This document shows positions 25,530-34,201 of a DNA stretch of 64,000 nt, piece after piece; position 1 is the first letter of the stretch, and the number at the start of each line of letters is the position of its first letter. Source of the DNA: Amycolatopsis sp. GM8 (lineage in GTDB: Bacteria > Actinomycetota > Actinomycetes > Mycobacteriales > Pseudonocardiaceae); the NCBI RefSeq assembly GCF_021653975.1, contig NZ_JAJKFK010000010.1, positions 62,001 to 126,000 of the forward strand, given 5' to 3'. The notes under the pieces are model-generated. The model was not told the origin of the DNA, made no database searches, and saw nothing but the letters and a program-made list of their open reading frames with translations. Made by a program: the position numbers and the translations under genes.

Positions 25530-26470
25530 TGAGCGACGTGCTATTGCAGGCCGAGAACCTGAGCAAGACCTTCGGCAACGGGGTGCGCGCGGTCTCCGAC
25601 GTTTCCCTGACCGTCCACAAGGGAGAGACGCTGGGCGTCGTCGGCGAGTCCGGCTGCGGGAAATCGACCACCGGGAAGATGCTGCTCGGCCTGCTCGCCC
25701 CCGACAGCGGGTCGGTCACGTTCGACGGGGTCCCGCTCGCCGGGCTCGGCCGCGGCCGGCTGCGCGCGCTGCGTGCCCGGTTGCAGGTGGTGCCGCAGAA
25801 CCCGCAGACCTCGCTCAACCCCAGGCTGCGGGTGCGCCAGTCGATCGAGTTCAACCTGCGCGCGCACGGGATGGAGCGGGCGGCCCGGCGGCCGCGGATC
25901 CTGGAACTGCTGGAACGCGTCGGGCTCACCGCGGTACAGGCCGAGCGCTACCCGCACGAGCTGTCCGGCGGGCAGTTGCAGCGAGTCGCGATCGCCCGTG
26001 CCCTGGCCACCTCACCCGACCTGGTCGTCTGTGACGAGGCAGTGTCCGCTTTGGACAAGAGCGTGCAGGCGCAGGTGCTGAACCTGCTGGCCGGCCTGCA
26101 GGCCGAGACCGGGGTCGCGTTCCTGTTCATCTCGCACGATCTCGCCGTGGTGGAACACATTTCCGACCGGGTCGCCGTGATGTACCTCGGCCGGGTCGTG
26201 GAACTGGCCCCGGCCAGCCAGCTGTGGGCCGATCCCCGGCACCCCTACACCCGTGCCCTGCTCTCGGCGACCCCGGGGCAGGGACGGGAGCGCATCGTGC
26301 TCTCCGGTGACCTGCCCAACCCGGCCGACCCGCCGTCCGGGTGCGGCTTCCGCACCCGTTGTCCCGTGGCGGAAACGGCCTGCCAGACCGAATGGCCGCC
26401 GCTGGCCGAGGCGGCACCGAGCCACCAAGCCGCCTGTGTCCACGTGAGCCCCGTCGCCGTGCCGGGCTGA
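25529..26470 (+). CDS. ABC ATPase, DppF type
   Basis: The 313-residue ATPase has Walker A GESGCGKST, signature LSGGQLQRVAIARAL, CDEAVSALD (Ala where Pro is usual after DE) and the oligopeptide tail CGFRTRCPVAETACQ. TGATG overlap couples it to dppD. Confidence 0.93.
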   Translation: MSDVLLQAENLSKTFGNGVRAVSDVSLTVHKGETLGVVGESGCGKSTTGKMLLGLLAPDSGSVTFDGVPLAGLGRGRLRALRARLQVVPQNPQTSLNPRLRVRQSIEFNLRAHGMERAARRPRILELLERVGLTAVQAERYPHELSGGQLQRVAIARALATSPDLVVCDEAVSALDKSVQAQVLNLLAGLQAETGVAFLFISHDLAVVEHISDRVAVMYLGRVVELAPASQLWADPRHPYTRALLSATPGQGRERIVLSGDLPNPADPPSGCGFRTRCPVAETACQTEWPPLAEAAPSHQAACVHVSPVAVPG

Positions 26471-26563
26471 CCTCCGCACCACCGCACGACTCCCCGCCGA
26501 CGGCCACCGCGGCCGCCGGGCTGCTCCCGTACGCCCGAAATCCCCGCCCCGAGAGGAAAAATC

Positions 26564-28174
26564 GTGCCCCGCTACCTCACTCGCCGCCGCCGACGGCGGT
26601 TCACCCTCTTCGGCGCACTGCTCGCCACCCTGTCGCTGCTGGTGTCCGCGTGCGGTGGCAGCGCCACCTCGGCCGGCGGAGCCGGCGGCAACACGCTGAT
26701 CATCGGCATGACCGCGTCCGACATCCCCGTCCTCGACACCGGTCTGGCGCAGGGGCAGGGCTACGAGGGCCTGCGCTTCGTCGGCAACCAGCTCTACGAC
26801 GGCCTGACGAAGTTCGACCTGACCAAGGACAACCAGATCCCGAAGATCATCCCCGACCTCGCCGAGTCGTGGACGCCGAACGCCGACCTGACGAGCTGGA
26901 CGTTCAAGCTGCGGCCCGGTGTCACCTTCCACGACGGCACCCCGTGGAACGCCGACGCCGCGATCTTCAACTTCGACCGCTACACCAACAAGAGCAGCCC
27001 GCAGTTCTACCAGGACCTCAACGCCCAGGGTGGCCTGTCGATCGCGGGAATCAAGGCGTACAAGAAGATCGACGACCTGACCCTGCAGATCGACACCAAC
27101 GGCCCCTGGGCGTACCTGCCCAGCGACCTCGCCACGGTCTACTTCGGCAGCCCCACCGCGATCAAGGCCGAGGGCAACCAGGGTTTCGCCGAAAAGCCGG
27201 TCGGCACCGGGCCGTTCAAGTTCGACTCGCTGGTGCGCGGCCAGCGCATGGTGATGGTGGCCAACGACCAGTACTGGGCGGGCCGGCCGAAGGTGGACAA
27301 GGTGATCCTGCGCCCGATCCCGGACCCGACCGCGCGCACCGCGGCGCTGCGCTCCGGTGAGGTCAACTGGATCGAGGTGCCGCCGCCGGACGACGTGCCG
27401 AGCCTGAAGTCGCAGGGCTTCCAGGTGCTCACCAACTCCTACAACCACATCTGGCCGTGGGTCTACAACATGACCAAGGCGCCGTTCGACAACGTCAAGG
27501 TGCGCGAGGCGCTGAACTGGGCGATCAACCGCCAGGCACTGGTGGACAACATCCTCAAGGGCACCGCCGAACCGGCGCTCGGGTACGTGCCGCACGCGGA
27601 CGCCGCCTACGAACCCGCCGACGACGTGTACGGCTACGACCCGGCGAAGGCCAAGCAGTTGCTCGCGGAAGCCGGGTATCCCAACGGGTTCACGATGACC
27701 CTGTCGTACCCGACCAGCGGCTCGGGCAACATGGTGCCCACCCCGATGAACACCGCCCTGCAGGCCGATCTCGCCGCGGTGGGCGTCAAGGTGGAGCTCA
27801 AGCCCATCGAATGGGCGGCGATGCTGAACGACTTCTTCACCGGCAAGATCCCCGACAACGCCGACGCGCTCAACATCTCGCTGAGCTACCAGCAGGAAGG
27901 CTTCTGGCGCAGCTGGTTCGGCAGCGATTCCGCGATCAACGCCGGAAAGTACAGCAACCCCGAGGTGGACGCGCTGTTCGCCAAGGCGCGGACGGTGCTC
28001 GACGACTCGGCCCGCGCGAGTCTCTACTCGCAGGCCGCGAAACAGCTCGGCAAGGACTCGCCGTGGCTCGTCGTGGTCAACGACCGCAACCCGCGCGTAC
28101 TCGCTTCCAGCGTGCACGGGTTCGTCCAGGCCCAGTCCTGGTTCGCCGATCTGACCCAGCTCTCGGTCGGCTGA
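26564..28174 (+). CDS. Family-5 ABC substrate-binding lipoprotein (amidase operon)
   Basis: The 536-residue exported lipoprotein has an unusually basic n-region (RYLTRRRRRRF), then a hydrophobic core ending in LSLLVSAC. The mature protein follows the SBP_bac_5 pattern: IPKIIPDLAESWTPNADLTSWTFKLRPGVTFHDGTPWNADAA, VGTGPFKFDSLVRG and VKVREALNWAINRQALVDNI. It starts at GTG 26564 after GAGAGGAAAA. Being within an amidase operon, it probably captures the amide or peptide-like substrate. Confidence 0.9.
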   Translation: MPRYLTRRRRRRFTLFGALLATLSLLVSACGGSATSAGGAGGNTLIIGMTASDIPVLDTGLAQGQGYEGLRFVGNQLYDGLTKFDLTKDNQIPKIIPDLAESWTPNADLTSWTFKLRPGVTFHDGTPWNADAAIFNFDRYTNKSSPQFYQDLNAQGGLSIAGIKAYKKIDDLTLQIDTNGPWAYLPSDLATVYFGSPTAIKAEGNQGFAEKPVGTGPFKFDSLVRGQRMVMVANDQYWAGRPKVDKVILRPIPDPTARTAALRSGEVNWIEVPPPDDVPSLKSQGFQVLTNSYNHIWPWVYNMTKAPFDNVKVREALNWAINRQALVDNILKGTAEPALGYVPHADAAYEPADDVYGYDPAKAKQLLAEAGYPNGFTMTLSYPTSGSGNMVPTPMNTALQADLAAVGVKVELKPIEWAAMLNDFFTGKIPDNADALNISLSYQQEGFWRSWFGSDSAINAGKYSNPEVDALFAKARTVLDDSARASLYSQAAKQLGKDSPWLVVVNDRNPRVLASSVHGFVQAQSWFADLTQLSVG

Positions 28175-28204
28175 GCTTTCCGTTGTCCTGAAAGGAGATC
28201 AACC

Positions 28205-29788
28205 ATGGCCATGCCCCGTGGACGCATCCGCGGCTTCGTCCGCCGCCCCACCGCCGACGAGGTCGCCGCGCTCGGCGCGGCCGAGCACCTCTCGCTCACC
28301 CCGCGCGAGGCCGAGCAGTACGCGCGGATCCTCGACCAGACCTTCGCCGGCGTCGACCGGATCGACGAACTGCACGCGCCGGTGCCGCCGCTGGTCTACA
28401 CCGACCGCGACCCCGGCGGACCCGTCAGCGACACCGACGATCCGTTCCACGCGTTCATCCGCCGCTGCCACGTCAAAGGCGCGCCCGAAGGGGTCCTCAA
28501 TGGACTGACGGTGGGTGTCAAGGACAATCTCGCGGTCGCGGGTGTACCGATCACGAACTCGTCGCGGACGTTGAGCTATACGCCGACGACCGACGCGGTC
28601 GTGGTGTCCCGCCTGCTCGCCGCGGGTGCCGACGTCGTCGGGAAGACCAACCTCGACGACTTCTCCACCTCCGGCACCGGCGAGTCGAGCTGGTACGGCC
28701 CGGCGCGCAACGCCGTCGACCCGACGCGGTCGGCGGGCGGCTCGTCCGGCGGGTCGGGCTCGGCGGTGCGTTCGGGCGCGGTGGATCTCGCGATCGGCGT
28801 CGACGAAGGTGGTTCGGCCCGGATTCCCGCGTCGTTCAACGGAATCGTCAGCATCAAGCCGAGCCAGGGCCTGGTGCCCTCGCACGGGCTGACCTACATG
28901 GACCACACGATCGACGCGGTCTGCCCGATGGCGGCCACGGTCGAGCTGACGGCCCGCATGCTCGACGTGATGAGCGGGCACTCCGACCGTGACCCGCAAT
29001 GGGTCCGCGGGATGCCGGCAGCGACGACCGCCGCCGCGACGCTGGCCGGCGGGGTGGGCGGCCTGCGGATCGGCGTCGTGACCGAGAGCCGGGACCCGGC
29101 ACTGTGCGAGCCGGGAGTGCTGGCCGCGTTCGAGGCTTCGTGTGCGGCGCTGGCGGCCGAGGGTGCCACCGTGTCCCCGGTGTCCATTCCACTGTGGACG
29201 GACGCGTGGGCTATCGAGACGACCCTGCTGCTGCACCAGGCGTGGCTCACCGCGCAGTCCGACGGCGCCGGCTACTCGCACCTCGGCGAGGTCGACGTCG
29301 AACGGACGCACGCGTTCGGCCTGGTGCGGCGGCTGGAGGCGGACTCGTTCCCGCCGTTCTTCAAGGTGTGGCTGATGGGTGGCCGCTACCTGCACGACAA
29401 GTACTTCTCCACCTACTTCGCCAAGGCCGCGAACCTGCGCCGGACGCTGATCGCGCAGCTCGACGCGGCGTTCGGGCAGTTCGACCTGCTCGTCACGCCG
29501 ACCACACCGCAGGTCGCACCCGTGTTGCTGGACCGCCCCGCCGAGGATCCCGAGCTGCTCGCGCGGGGCACCACGATGGTCAGCAACACCTGTGTGCTCA
29601 ACCTGTCCGGGCATCCGGCGCTCGCGGTGCCCAGCGGTGTCGACCCGGAGACCTCGATGCCCACGTCGATCCAGATAATCGCGCCGCTGTGGCAGGACGC
29701 CCTGACCTTCCGCGCGGGTGCGGTGATCGAGGACCTGGCCGGGGTGATGCCCGGCGGGGCCACCGCGGAAACGGCCGGGTCACGGTGA
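28205..29788 (+). CDS. Amidase-signature hydrolase 1 with N-terminal helical domain
   Basis: The 527-residue amidase has the full Ser-cisSer-Lys triad: Lys106 (GVKDN), Ser180 (AGGSSGGSGSAV) and nucleophile Ser204 (DEGGSARIP, where DTGGSIRIP is usual). The first about 90 residues form an extra helical domain like that of rhodococcal enantioselective amidases. It hydrolyses a carboxamide to acid and ammonia. It follows the lipoprotein by 30 nt with AAAGGAG upstream, and overlaps the MFS gene. There is no signal peptide, so it is cytoplasmic. Confidence 0.9.
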   Translation: MAMPRGRIRGFVRRPTADEVAALGAAEHLSLTPREAEQYARILDQTFAGVDRIDELHAPVPPLVYTDRDPGGPVSDTDDPFHAFIRRCHVKGAPEGVLNGLTVGVKDNLAVAGVPITNSSRTLSYTPTTDAVVVSRLLAAGADVVGKTNLDDFSTSGTGESSWYGPARNAVDPTRSAGGSSGGSGSAVRSGAVDLAIGVDEGGSARIPASFNGIVSIKPSQGLVPSHGLTYMDHTIDAVCPMAATVELTARMLDVMSGHSDRDPQWVRGMPAATTAAATLAGGVGGLRIGVVTESRDPALCEPGVLAAFEASCAALAAEGATVSPVSIPLWTDAWAIETTLLLHQAWLTAQSDGAGYSHLGEVDVERTHAFGLVRRLEADSFPPFFKVWLMGGRYLHDKYFSTYFAKAANLRRTLIAQLDAAFGQFDLLVTPTTPQVAPVLLDRPAEDPELLARGTTMVSNTCVLNLSGHPALAVPSGVDPETSMPTSIQIIAPLWQDALTFRAGAVIEDLAGVMPGGATAETAGSR

Positions 29789-31197
29789 TCGACACCGCCG
29801 CCGCGCGGCCGGCGGTCGTCCTCGGCCCGGGCTCGCGGCACCGGTTCCACCTCGTCGTGCTCGTCGCCGGGGTCGGATTCGGGCTGACCGCGCCGTTCAC
29901 CGCGCTGCTCGTGGTCGGGCTCGGCGGCTCCCCGTCGTGGGCGGCGTACGTCGTCTCCTCGATGGGATTGTCCTTGCTGCTGATGGACTTCCTCGGTACC
30001 CGGTTCGTGCCGCGGGTGTCCTCCCGCACCGCGCTGACGGTCTCCCTGCTGGTGTTCGGGATCGGCTGCGTGTTCTCCGCGGTCACCACCAGCTGGGAGG
30101 TTGTCGGGCTGGCGCGGGTACTGCAGGGGTTCGGCACCGCGCTGTTCATGGGCGGCGGGATCGCGCTCGCCGTCCGGCTCGTCGGCGAGCACACCCGTGG
30201 CCGCGCGATCGGGACGTTCAACGCGTTCTGGTTCCTCGGGGTCGCCACCGGCCCGCTCGGCGGCGGCCTGATCGCGGCCGCCGCGCCGGGGCCGGACGGG
30301 TTGCGGCTGCTGTTCGGCGTGTGCGGCGCGGTGAACCTGGCGGGTGCGGTCGCGGCGTGGTTTTTCGCGCCCCGCTGGGTTTCCGCGGACCGGCCGCGGT
30401 TCGGCCTGCCGGCGGGGCTGGGCGTGCGCGGGCGGCGGATGTGGTCGGTGCTGGTGCTCACCGGGATCGGCCAGGCCGTCCGGTCCGGGCTGGCGCTGAC
30501 CCTGGTGCCGCTGTTGGGCGCCCGGCTCGGGATGGGCTGGGTCGCTCTCGGCTTCGCGCTGTTCGCGCTGTCGGTCACCGACGTCGCGACGATGCATTTC
30601 GGCGGCGGCCTCTCCGACCGGTACGGCAGGCTGCTGCCGCTCGCCGCGGCACTGGCCTGGGGCACGGTGGCCGTCACCGCGCTCGCCACGGTCGTCCGCG
30701 GCCCGGTCGCGTTCACGTTCGGCGCGCTCGCCACCGGGGTCACGGTCGGCGCCACCTGGGTGGTCCCGGCCGCGATGACGATCGATCTTGCCGAAACGCC
30801 GGAGACCGCGCTCGCGGCCTACCGGATCGCCTGCGATATCGGGATGCTCGCGGGCGGGGTGTTCGCCGGCGCCGGCATCGCCATCGGCGGGGTGCACACC
30901 GCGCTCGCCGCCACGGCCGCCCTCCTGTTCGGCGGCCTGCTGCTCACCCTCACCGTCCGGGAAACGTTGCCTGCCAAGGAGAAACTCGTGCCCATGCCCG
31001 CGCCCGAGGAGTTCACCGTGTTCGCGGCGAACTCCGACATCGTGCTCACGCCGGACCGGCTCGCCCAGGCCTACGACACGCACGCGCACTACCGGCCGTA
31101 CCTGGAACGCCTGCGGCAGCTGCCGTTGCCGTTCACCGGCGCGGTCGCCGAGCCCGCGACCGCGCTCGCCTGGATCGCCAAGGGAGGCAACGCATGA
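29785..31197 (+). CDS. MFS transporter with C-terminal AtzG/GatC-like extension
   Basis: The 470-residue frame has a 12-helix major facilitator for about its first 395 residues (FHLVVLVAGVGFGLTAPFTALLVV onward, with the loop-2/3 motif degenerate and GGGLSDRYGRLLP in the second half). The remaining about 70 residues are not membranous and resemble a small amidase subunit. GTG 29785 overlaps the amidase 1 stop and the frame's end overlaps amidase 2. The transporter probably imports or exports the amide or its acid product. Whether the tail is made as a fusion or separately is discussed in the nested entry. Confidence 0.82.
   Translation: MIDTAAARPAVVLGPGSRHRFHLVVLVAGVGFGLTAPFTALLVVGLGGSPSWAAYVVSSMGLSLLLMDFLGTRFVPRVSSRTALTVSLLVFGIGCVFSAVTTSWEVVGLARVLQGFGTALFMGGGIALAVRLVGEHTRGRAIGTFNAFWFLGVATGPLGGGLIAAAAPGPDGLRLLFGVCGAVNLAGAVAAWFFAPRWVSADRPRFGLPAGLGVRGRRMWSVLVLTGIGQAVRSGLALTLVPLLGARLGMGWVALGFALFALSVTDVATMHFGGGLSDRYGRLLPLAAALAWGTVAVTALATVVRGPVAFTFGALATGVTVGATWVVPAAMTIDLAETPETALAAYRIACDIGMLAGGVFAGAGIAIGGVHTALAATAALLFGGLLLTLTVRETLPAKEKLVPMPAPEEFTVFAANSDIVLTPDRLAQAYDTHAHYRPYLERLRQLPLPFTGAVAEPATALAWIAKGGNA
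30988..31197 (+). CDS. Nested AtzG/GatC-like small amidase subunit (in-frame internal start)
   Basis: The last 69 codons of the MFS frame begin at GTG 30988, which has AAGGAG (30976-30981) at 6-nt spacing, an ideal ribosome site inside another gene. The product has two helices (LTPDRLAQAYDTHAHYRPYLERLRQL) followed by a loop with GAVAEPATALAWIA. This matches the AtzG pattern of a helical hairpin ending in an EPA motif (compare RYEEPALIF in the gene at 34001). The stop overlaps the amidase 2 start. I infer a separately translated partner of amidase 2. It may also exist as the tail of the fusion. Confidence 0.6.
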   Translation: MPMPAPEEFTVFAANSDIVLTPDRLAQAYDTHAHYRPYLERLRQLPLPFTGAVAEPATALAWIAKGGNA

Positions 31198-32603
31198 GTG
31201 ACCTCGCCGACCTCACCGCGACCGAGCTGCTGGCCGCTTTCGCGGCGGGAACCGCGACCCCGAGCGAGGCGGTCGCCGCCTGCCTGGCCCGGATCGAGGC
31301 CACCGACCCGGGTATCAACTCGGTGATCACGCTGCTGGCCGACTCCGCCCGCACGCGGGCGGCCGAGTCCGACGCGCGCTGGCGCGACGGCACCGCCCGC
31401 CCGCTGGAAGGGGTTCCCTACGGCCTCAAGGACATCGTGGCCACCGCCGGGATCCCGACCACCGGTGGTTCCGCGCTCTACCGCGACCACGTGCCCGAGA
31501 CCGGTGCCGTGCTCGCCACCCGACTCGCCGACGCCGGGGGAGTGCTGCTCGCCAAGCTCGCGACGTTCGAGTTCGCCTGCGGCGGCGCGGTGAACAAGAC
31601 GTTCGGCCCGACCCGGAACCCGTGGGACCCGCGGCGCACGACGGGTGGTTCGTCCTCGGGCTCCGGTGCCGCGGTTGCGCTGGGCCAGGTGCCGCTCGCG
31701 ATCGGCACCGACACCGGCGGCTCGATCCGGATCCCGAGCGCGTTCTGCGGGATCACCGGGATGAAGGCGACCTACGGCCGGGTGCCCCGGCACGGCGTGA
31801 TGGGCCTGTCGTGGACGATGGACCACGCCGGGCCGATGACGCGCAGCGTCGCCGACGCCGCGCTGATGCTCGACGTGATCGCGGGCGCGGATCCCCTTGA
31901 CCCGACGGCATTACCGGCCGAGAAGGTTCCGTTCACCGCCGCGGTCGGCCAGGACGTCAGCGGGCTGCGGGTCGCCCGCGACCGCGCCTTCCTCGAAGGC
32001 GACATGCATCCGGCGGTGGCCGCCGCCCACGAGACGGCGCTCGGTGAACTGGCCGCGCTCGGGGTCGAGATCGTCGACGTCGAGCTGCCCACGTTCGACC
32101 TCGCCGCGGTGGCCGGCTGGTGGATCATCTACGCGGAAATGCTGTCCCTGCACGAGGACCATCTGTCCACAATAGAGGATCGGGACGAGATGGGCGCCTC
32201 GCTGCTCGGCGCGGCCCCGTTCGTCAGCGCCGCCGACTACCTGCGGGCGCTGCGCCTGCGCCCGGTCTTCCAGCGCGAGCTGGAGTCCGCAATGGACGGT
32301 TGCGCCGCGCTCGTCACGCCCGGCATGACCGCGCTGCCGCCGCTGATCGCGCCGGAGATGACGTCCGATCTCGGTGACCGGGAGGTGCCGTGGCTGGATG
32401 CGGCCTGCCGGGTCAGCGTGCCGTTCAACCTGACCGGCAGTCCCGCGCTCGTCGTGCCCTCGGGCGAGGTGGACGGGCTGCCGGTGAGCCTGCAGTTCGT
32501 CGGGCGCCCCCGCGACGAGGCGACCCTGTTCGCGCTCGGGAGCGCCTACCAGGCCGCGACCGCCCATCACCTGCGCCGCCCGGCCCTGCCCGCGGCCGCC
32601 TGA
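31194..32603 (+). CDS. Amidase-signature hydrolase 2 (AtzE/GatA-like)
   Basis: The 469-residue amidase has Lys79 (GLKDI), Ser153 (TGGSSSGSGAA) and Ser177 (GTDTGGSIRIPSAFCG), all present. It resembles the AtzE/GatA branch, which works with a small helical subunit. Such a subunit is encoded immediately upstream with a 4-nt overlap. Like the others it should release ammonia from an amide or a carboxy-biuret-type compound; the substrate is not determined. Confidence 0.9.
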   Translation: MSDLADLTATELLAAFAAGTATPSEAVAACLARIEATDPGINSVITLLADSARTRAAESDARWRDGTARPLEGVPYGLKDIVATAGIPTTGGSALYRDHVPETGAVLATRLADAGGVLLAKLATFEFACGGAVNKTFGPTRNPWDPRRTTGGSSSGSGAAVALGQVPLAIGTDTGGSIRIPSAFCGITGMKATYGRVPRHGVMGLSWTMDHAGPMTRSVADAALMLDVIAGADPLDPTALPAEKVPFTAAVGQDVSGLRVARDRAFLEGDMHPAVAAAHETALGELAALGVEIVDVELPTFDLAAVAGWWIIYAEMLSLHEDHLSTIEDRDEMGASLLGAAPFVSAADYLRALRLRPVFQRELESAMDGCAALVTPGMTALPPLIAPEMTSDLGDREVPWLDAACRVSVPFNLTGSPALVVPSGEVDGLPVSLQFVGRPRDEATLFALGSAYQAATAHHLRRPALPAAA

Positions 32604-32614
32604 GGAGGAGCCCG

Positions 32615-33988
32615 ATGTATCTGACCATCACCGAAGCCGCCGCCGCGCTGCGCGCCGGGGACACCACGTCGGTCGCACTCACCGAAGCGGCGTACGCGGC
32701 CGCCGACGCGCACGACGAAACGCTCGGCGTGTACCTGTCCCGGTTCGACGAGACCGCGCTGGCGGCCGCCGCGAAGGCCGACGCCGAGCTGGCCGGCGGC
32801 ACCGACCGCGGCCCGCTGCACGGGATTCCCTTGGGAGTCAAGGACATCATCACTACCGAGGAGGGCGAGACCACCGCGCAGAGCCTGATCCTCGACCGCT
32901 CGTGGGGGGTGGGTGACGCACCCGTGGTGGCCCGGCTGCGCGCCGCGGGCGCGGTCATCACCGGCAAGACCACCACGATGGAGTACGCGATCGGCACGCC
33001 CGACCCGGACAAGCCCTTCCCGATCCCGCGCAACCCGTGGAACACCCGGCACTATCCCGGCGGGTCCAGCTCGGGCACCGGCAACGGCGTGGCGGCAGGG
33101 TTGTTCCTCGGCGGTCTCGGCACCGACACCGGCGGCAGTATCCGTTACCCGGCAACGAGTTGCGGGATCACCGGGCTGAAGCAGACGTTCGGGCGGGTGC
33201 CGAAGGCGGGCTGCGTGCCGCTCGGCTACAGCTACGACCACATCGGCCCGATGGCGCGCAGCGCCGAGGACTGCGCCGCGATGCTCACCGTGCTCGCCGG
33301 GCACGACGCCCGCGACGCGACGTCGGTCGACCGGCCCGTCGGCGACTACACGAGCGGCCTGACCGGTTCCCTGGCCGGGATGCGCATCGGGATCGACATG
33401 CTGCTCGACCGCTCGCCGATGACCGTGCCGGAACTCCAGCCGGCGCTGGAAGCCGCCGTCGCCGAACTGACGGCCGCGGGCGCGGAGGTGGTCGAGGTGC
33501 GGTTGCCGCTGTACGACGAGCTCACGTCGGCCACCATGATCGGGCTGGCCGCCGAGGCGTACGCCTACCACCAGCCGGACCTGGGTAGCCGGTGGGCGGA
33601 CTACGGCGCCGGCACCCGCACGGCGGTGGCCACTGGGGCACTCGTCAGCGCGGGCGACTACGTGCAGGCCCAGCGCGTGCGGCGGGTCGGGCAGCGTCAG
33701 GTCGCGGCCCTGTTCGCCGACGTGGACCTGATCCTGACGCCGACGAGCGCGTGTGGCGCGCCCGAAGTGGACAAGCTGACCTTGGGCCACATTATCGACG
33801 CGCTGCACACGCCGTACTGGAACGCCCTGGGCAACCCGGCGATGTCCGTGCCGATGGGTTTCACCCACGACGGGCTGCCACTGGGCCTGCAGATCGTCGG
33901 CAGGCCGTTCGACGAGGCCGCGGTCCTCGCGGCCGGTTTCGCTTACCAGCAAAGCACTTCCTGGCACCTGCAGGTGCCCGCGCTGTAG
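32615..33988 (+). CDS. Amidase-signature hydrolase 3
   Basis: The 457-residue amidase has Lys76 (GVKDI), Ser151 (PGGSSSGTGNG) and Ser175 (GTDTGGSIRYPATSCG), all present. It starts at ATG 32615 after GAGGAG, 11 nt behind amidase 2. The AtzG-like gene follows 12 nt downstream, so this enzyme is its most likely partner. It diverges from amidase 2 in the substrate loops (for example MEYAIGTPDPDKPFPIPRNPW). Confidence 0.9.
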   Translation: MYLTITEAAAALRAGDTTSVALTEAAYAAADAHDETLGVYLSRFDETALAAAAKADAELAGGTDRGPLHGIPLGVKDIITTEEGETTAQSLILDRSWGVGDAPVVARLRAAGAVITGKTTTMEYAIGTPDPDKPFPIPRNPWNTRHYPGGSSSGTGNGVAAGLFLGGLGTDTGGSIRYPATSCGITGLKQTFGRVPKAGCVPLGYSYDHIGPMARSAEDCAAMLTVLAGHDARDATSVDRPVGDYTSGLTGSLAGMRIGIDMLLDRSPMTVPELQPALEAAVAELTAAGAEVVEVRLPLYDELTSATMIGLAAEAYAYHQPDLGSRWADYGAGTRTAVATGALVSAGDYVQAQRVRRVGQRQVAALFADVDLILTPTSACGAPEVDKLTLGHIIDALHTPYWNALGNPAMSVPMGFTHDGLPLGLQIVGRPFDEAAVLAAGFAYQQSTSWHLQVPAL

Positions 33989-34000
33989 AAAGGACCACTC

Positions 34001-34186
34001 ATGGAAGCCGATCCCACCATCGTCGTGCCGGCCCTGCTCGCCGCCGCCGGGCTGACCCCGCGGCCGGACGAGCTCGCCGTCATGATCGCCGATTTCCCCG
34101 CCCGCGCGGAGGAGATCGCGAAGTTGTACGCGGTACCGGAGGCCCGCTACGAAGAACCAGCCCTGATCTTTCACGCCGAGTTGTAA
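34001..34186 (+). CDS. AtzG-like small amidase subunit (DUF4089)
   Basis: This 61-residue helical protein has the pattern VVPALLAAAGLTPRPDELAVMIADFPARAEEIAKLYAVPEARYEEPALIF. It matches AtzG, the small subunit of 1-carboxybiuret hydrolase, and is analogous to GatC. Its start has GAAAGGA upstream. It is the last gene of the amidase operon, 12 nt after amidase 3. Family knowledge says AtzG stabilises and activates its amidase; it has no catalytic residues. Confidence 0.85.
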   Translation: MEADPTIVVPALLAAAGLTPRPDELAVMIADFPARAEEIAKLYAVPEARYEEPALIFHAEL

Positions 34187-34201
34187 GGAGCGAGCCCGCG
34201 G

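Noticed and set aside
18953..26055. GTCCGCTTTGGAC words inside two ATPase genes as separate regulatory sites
   Set aside because: They encode the conserved V-S-A-L-D after Walker B in both genes, so protein conservation explains them.
26012..28117. 701-codon minus-strand open frame across the importer genes
   Set aside because: It is antisense to a clear ATPase and lipoprotein and has no recognisable motif.
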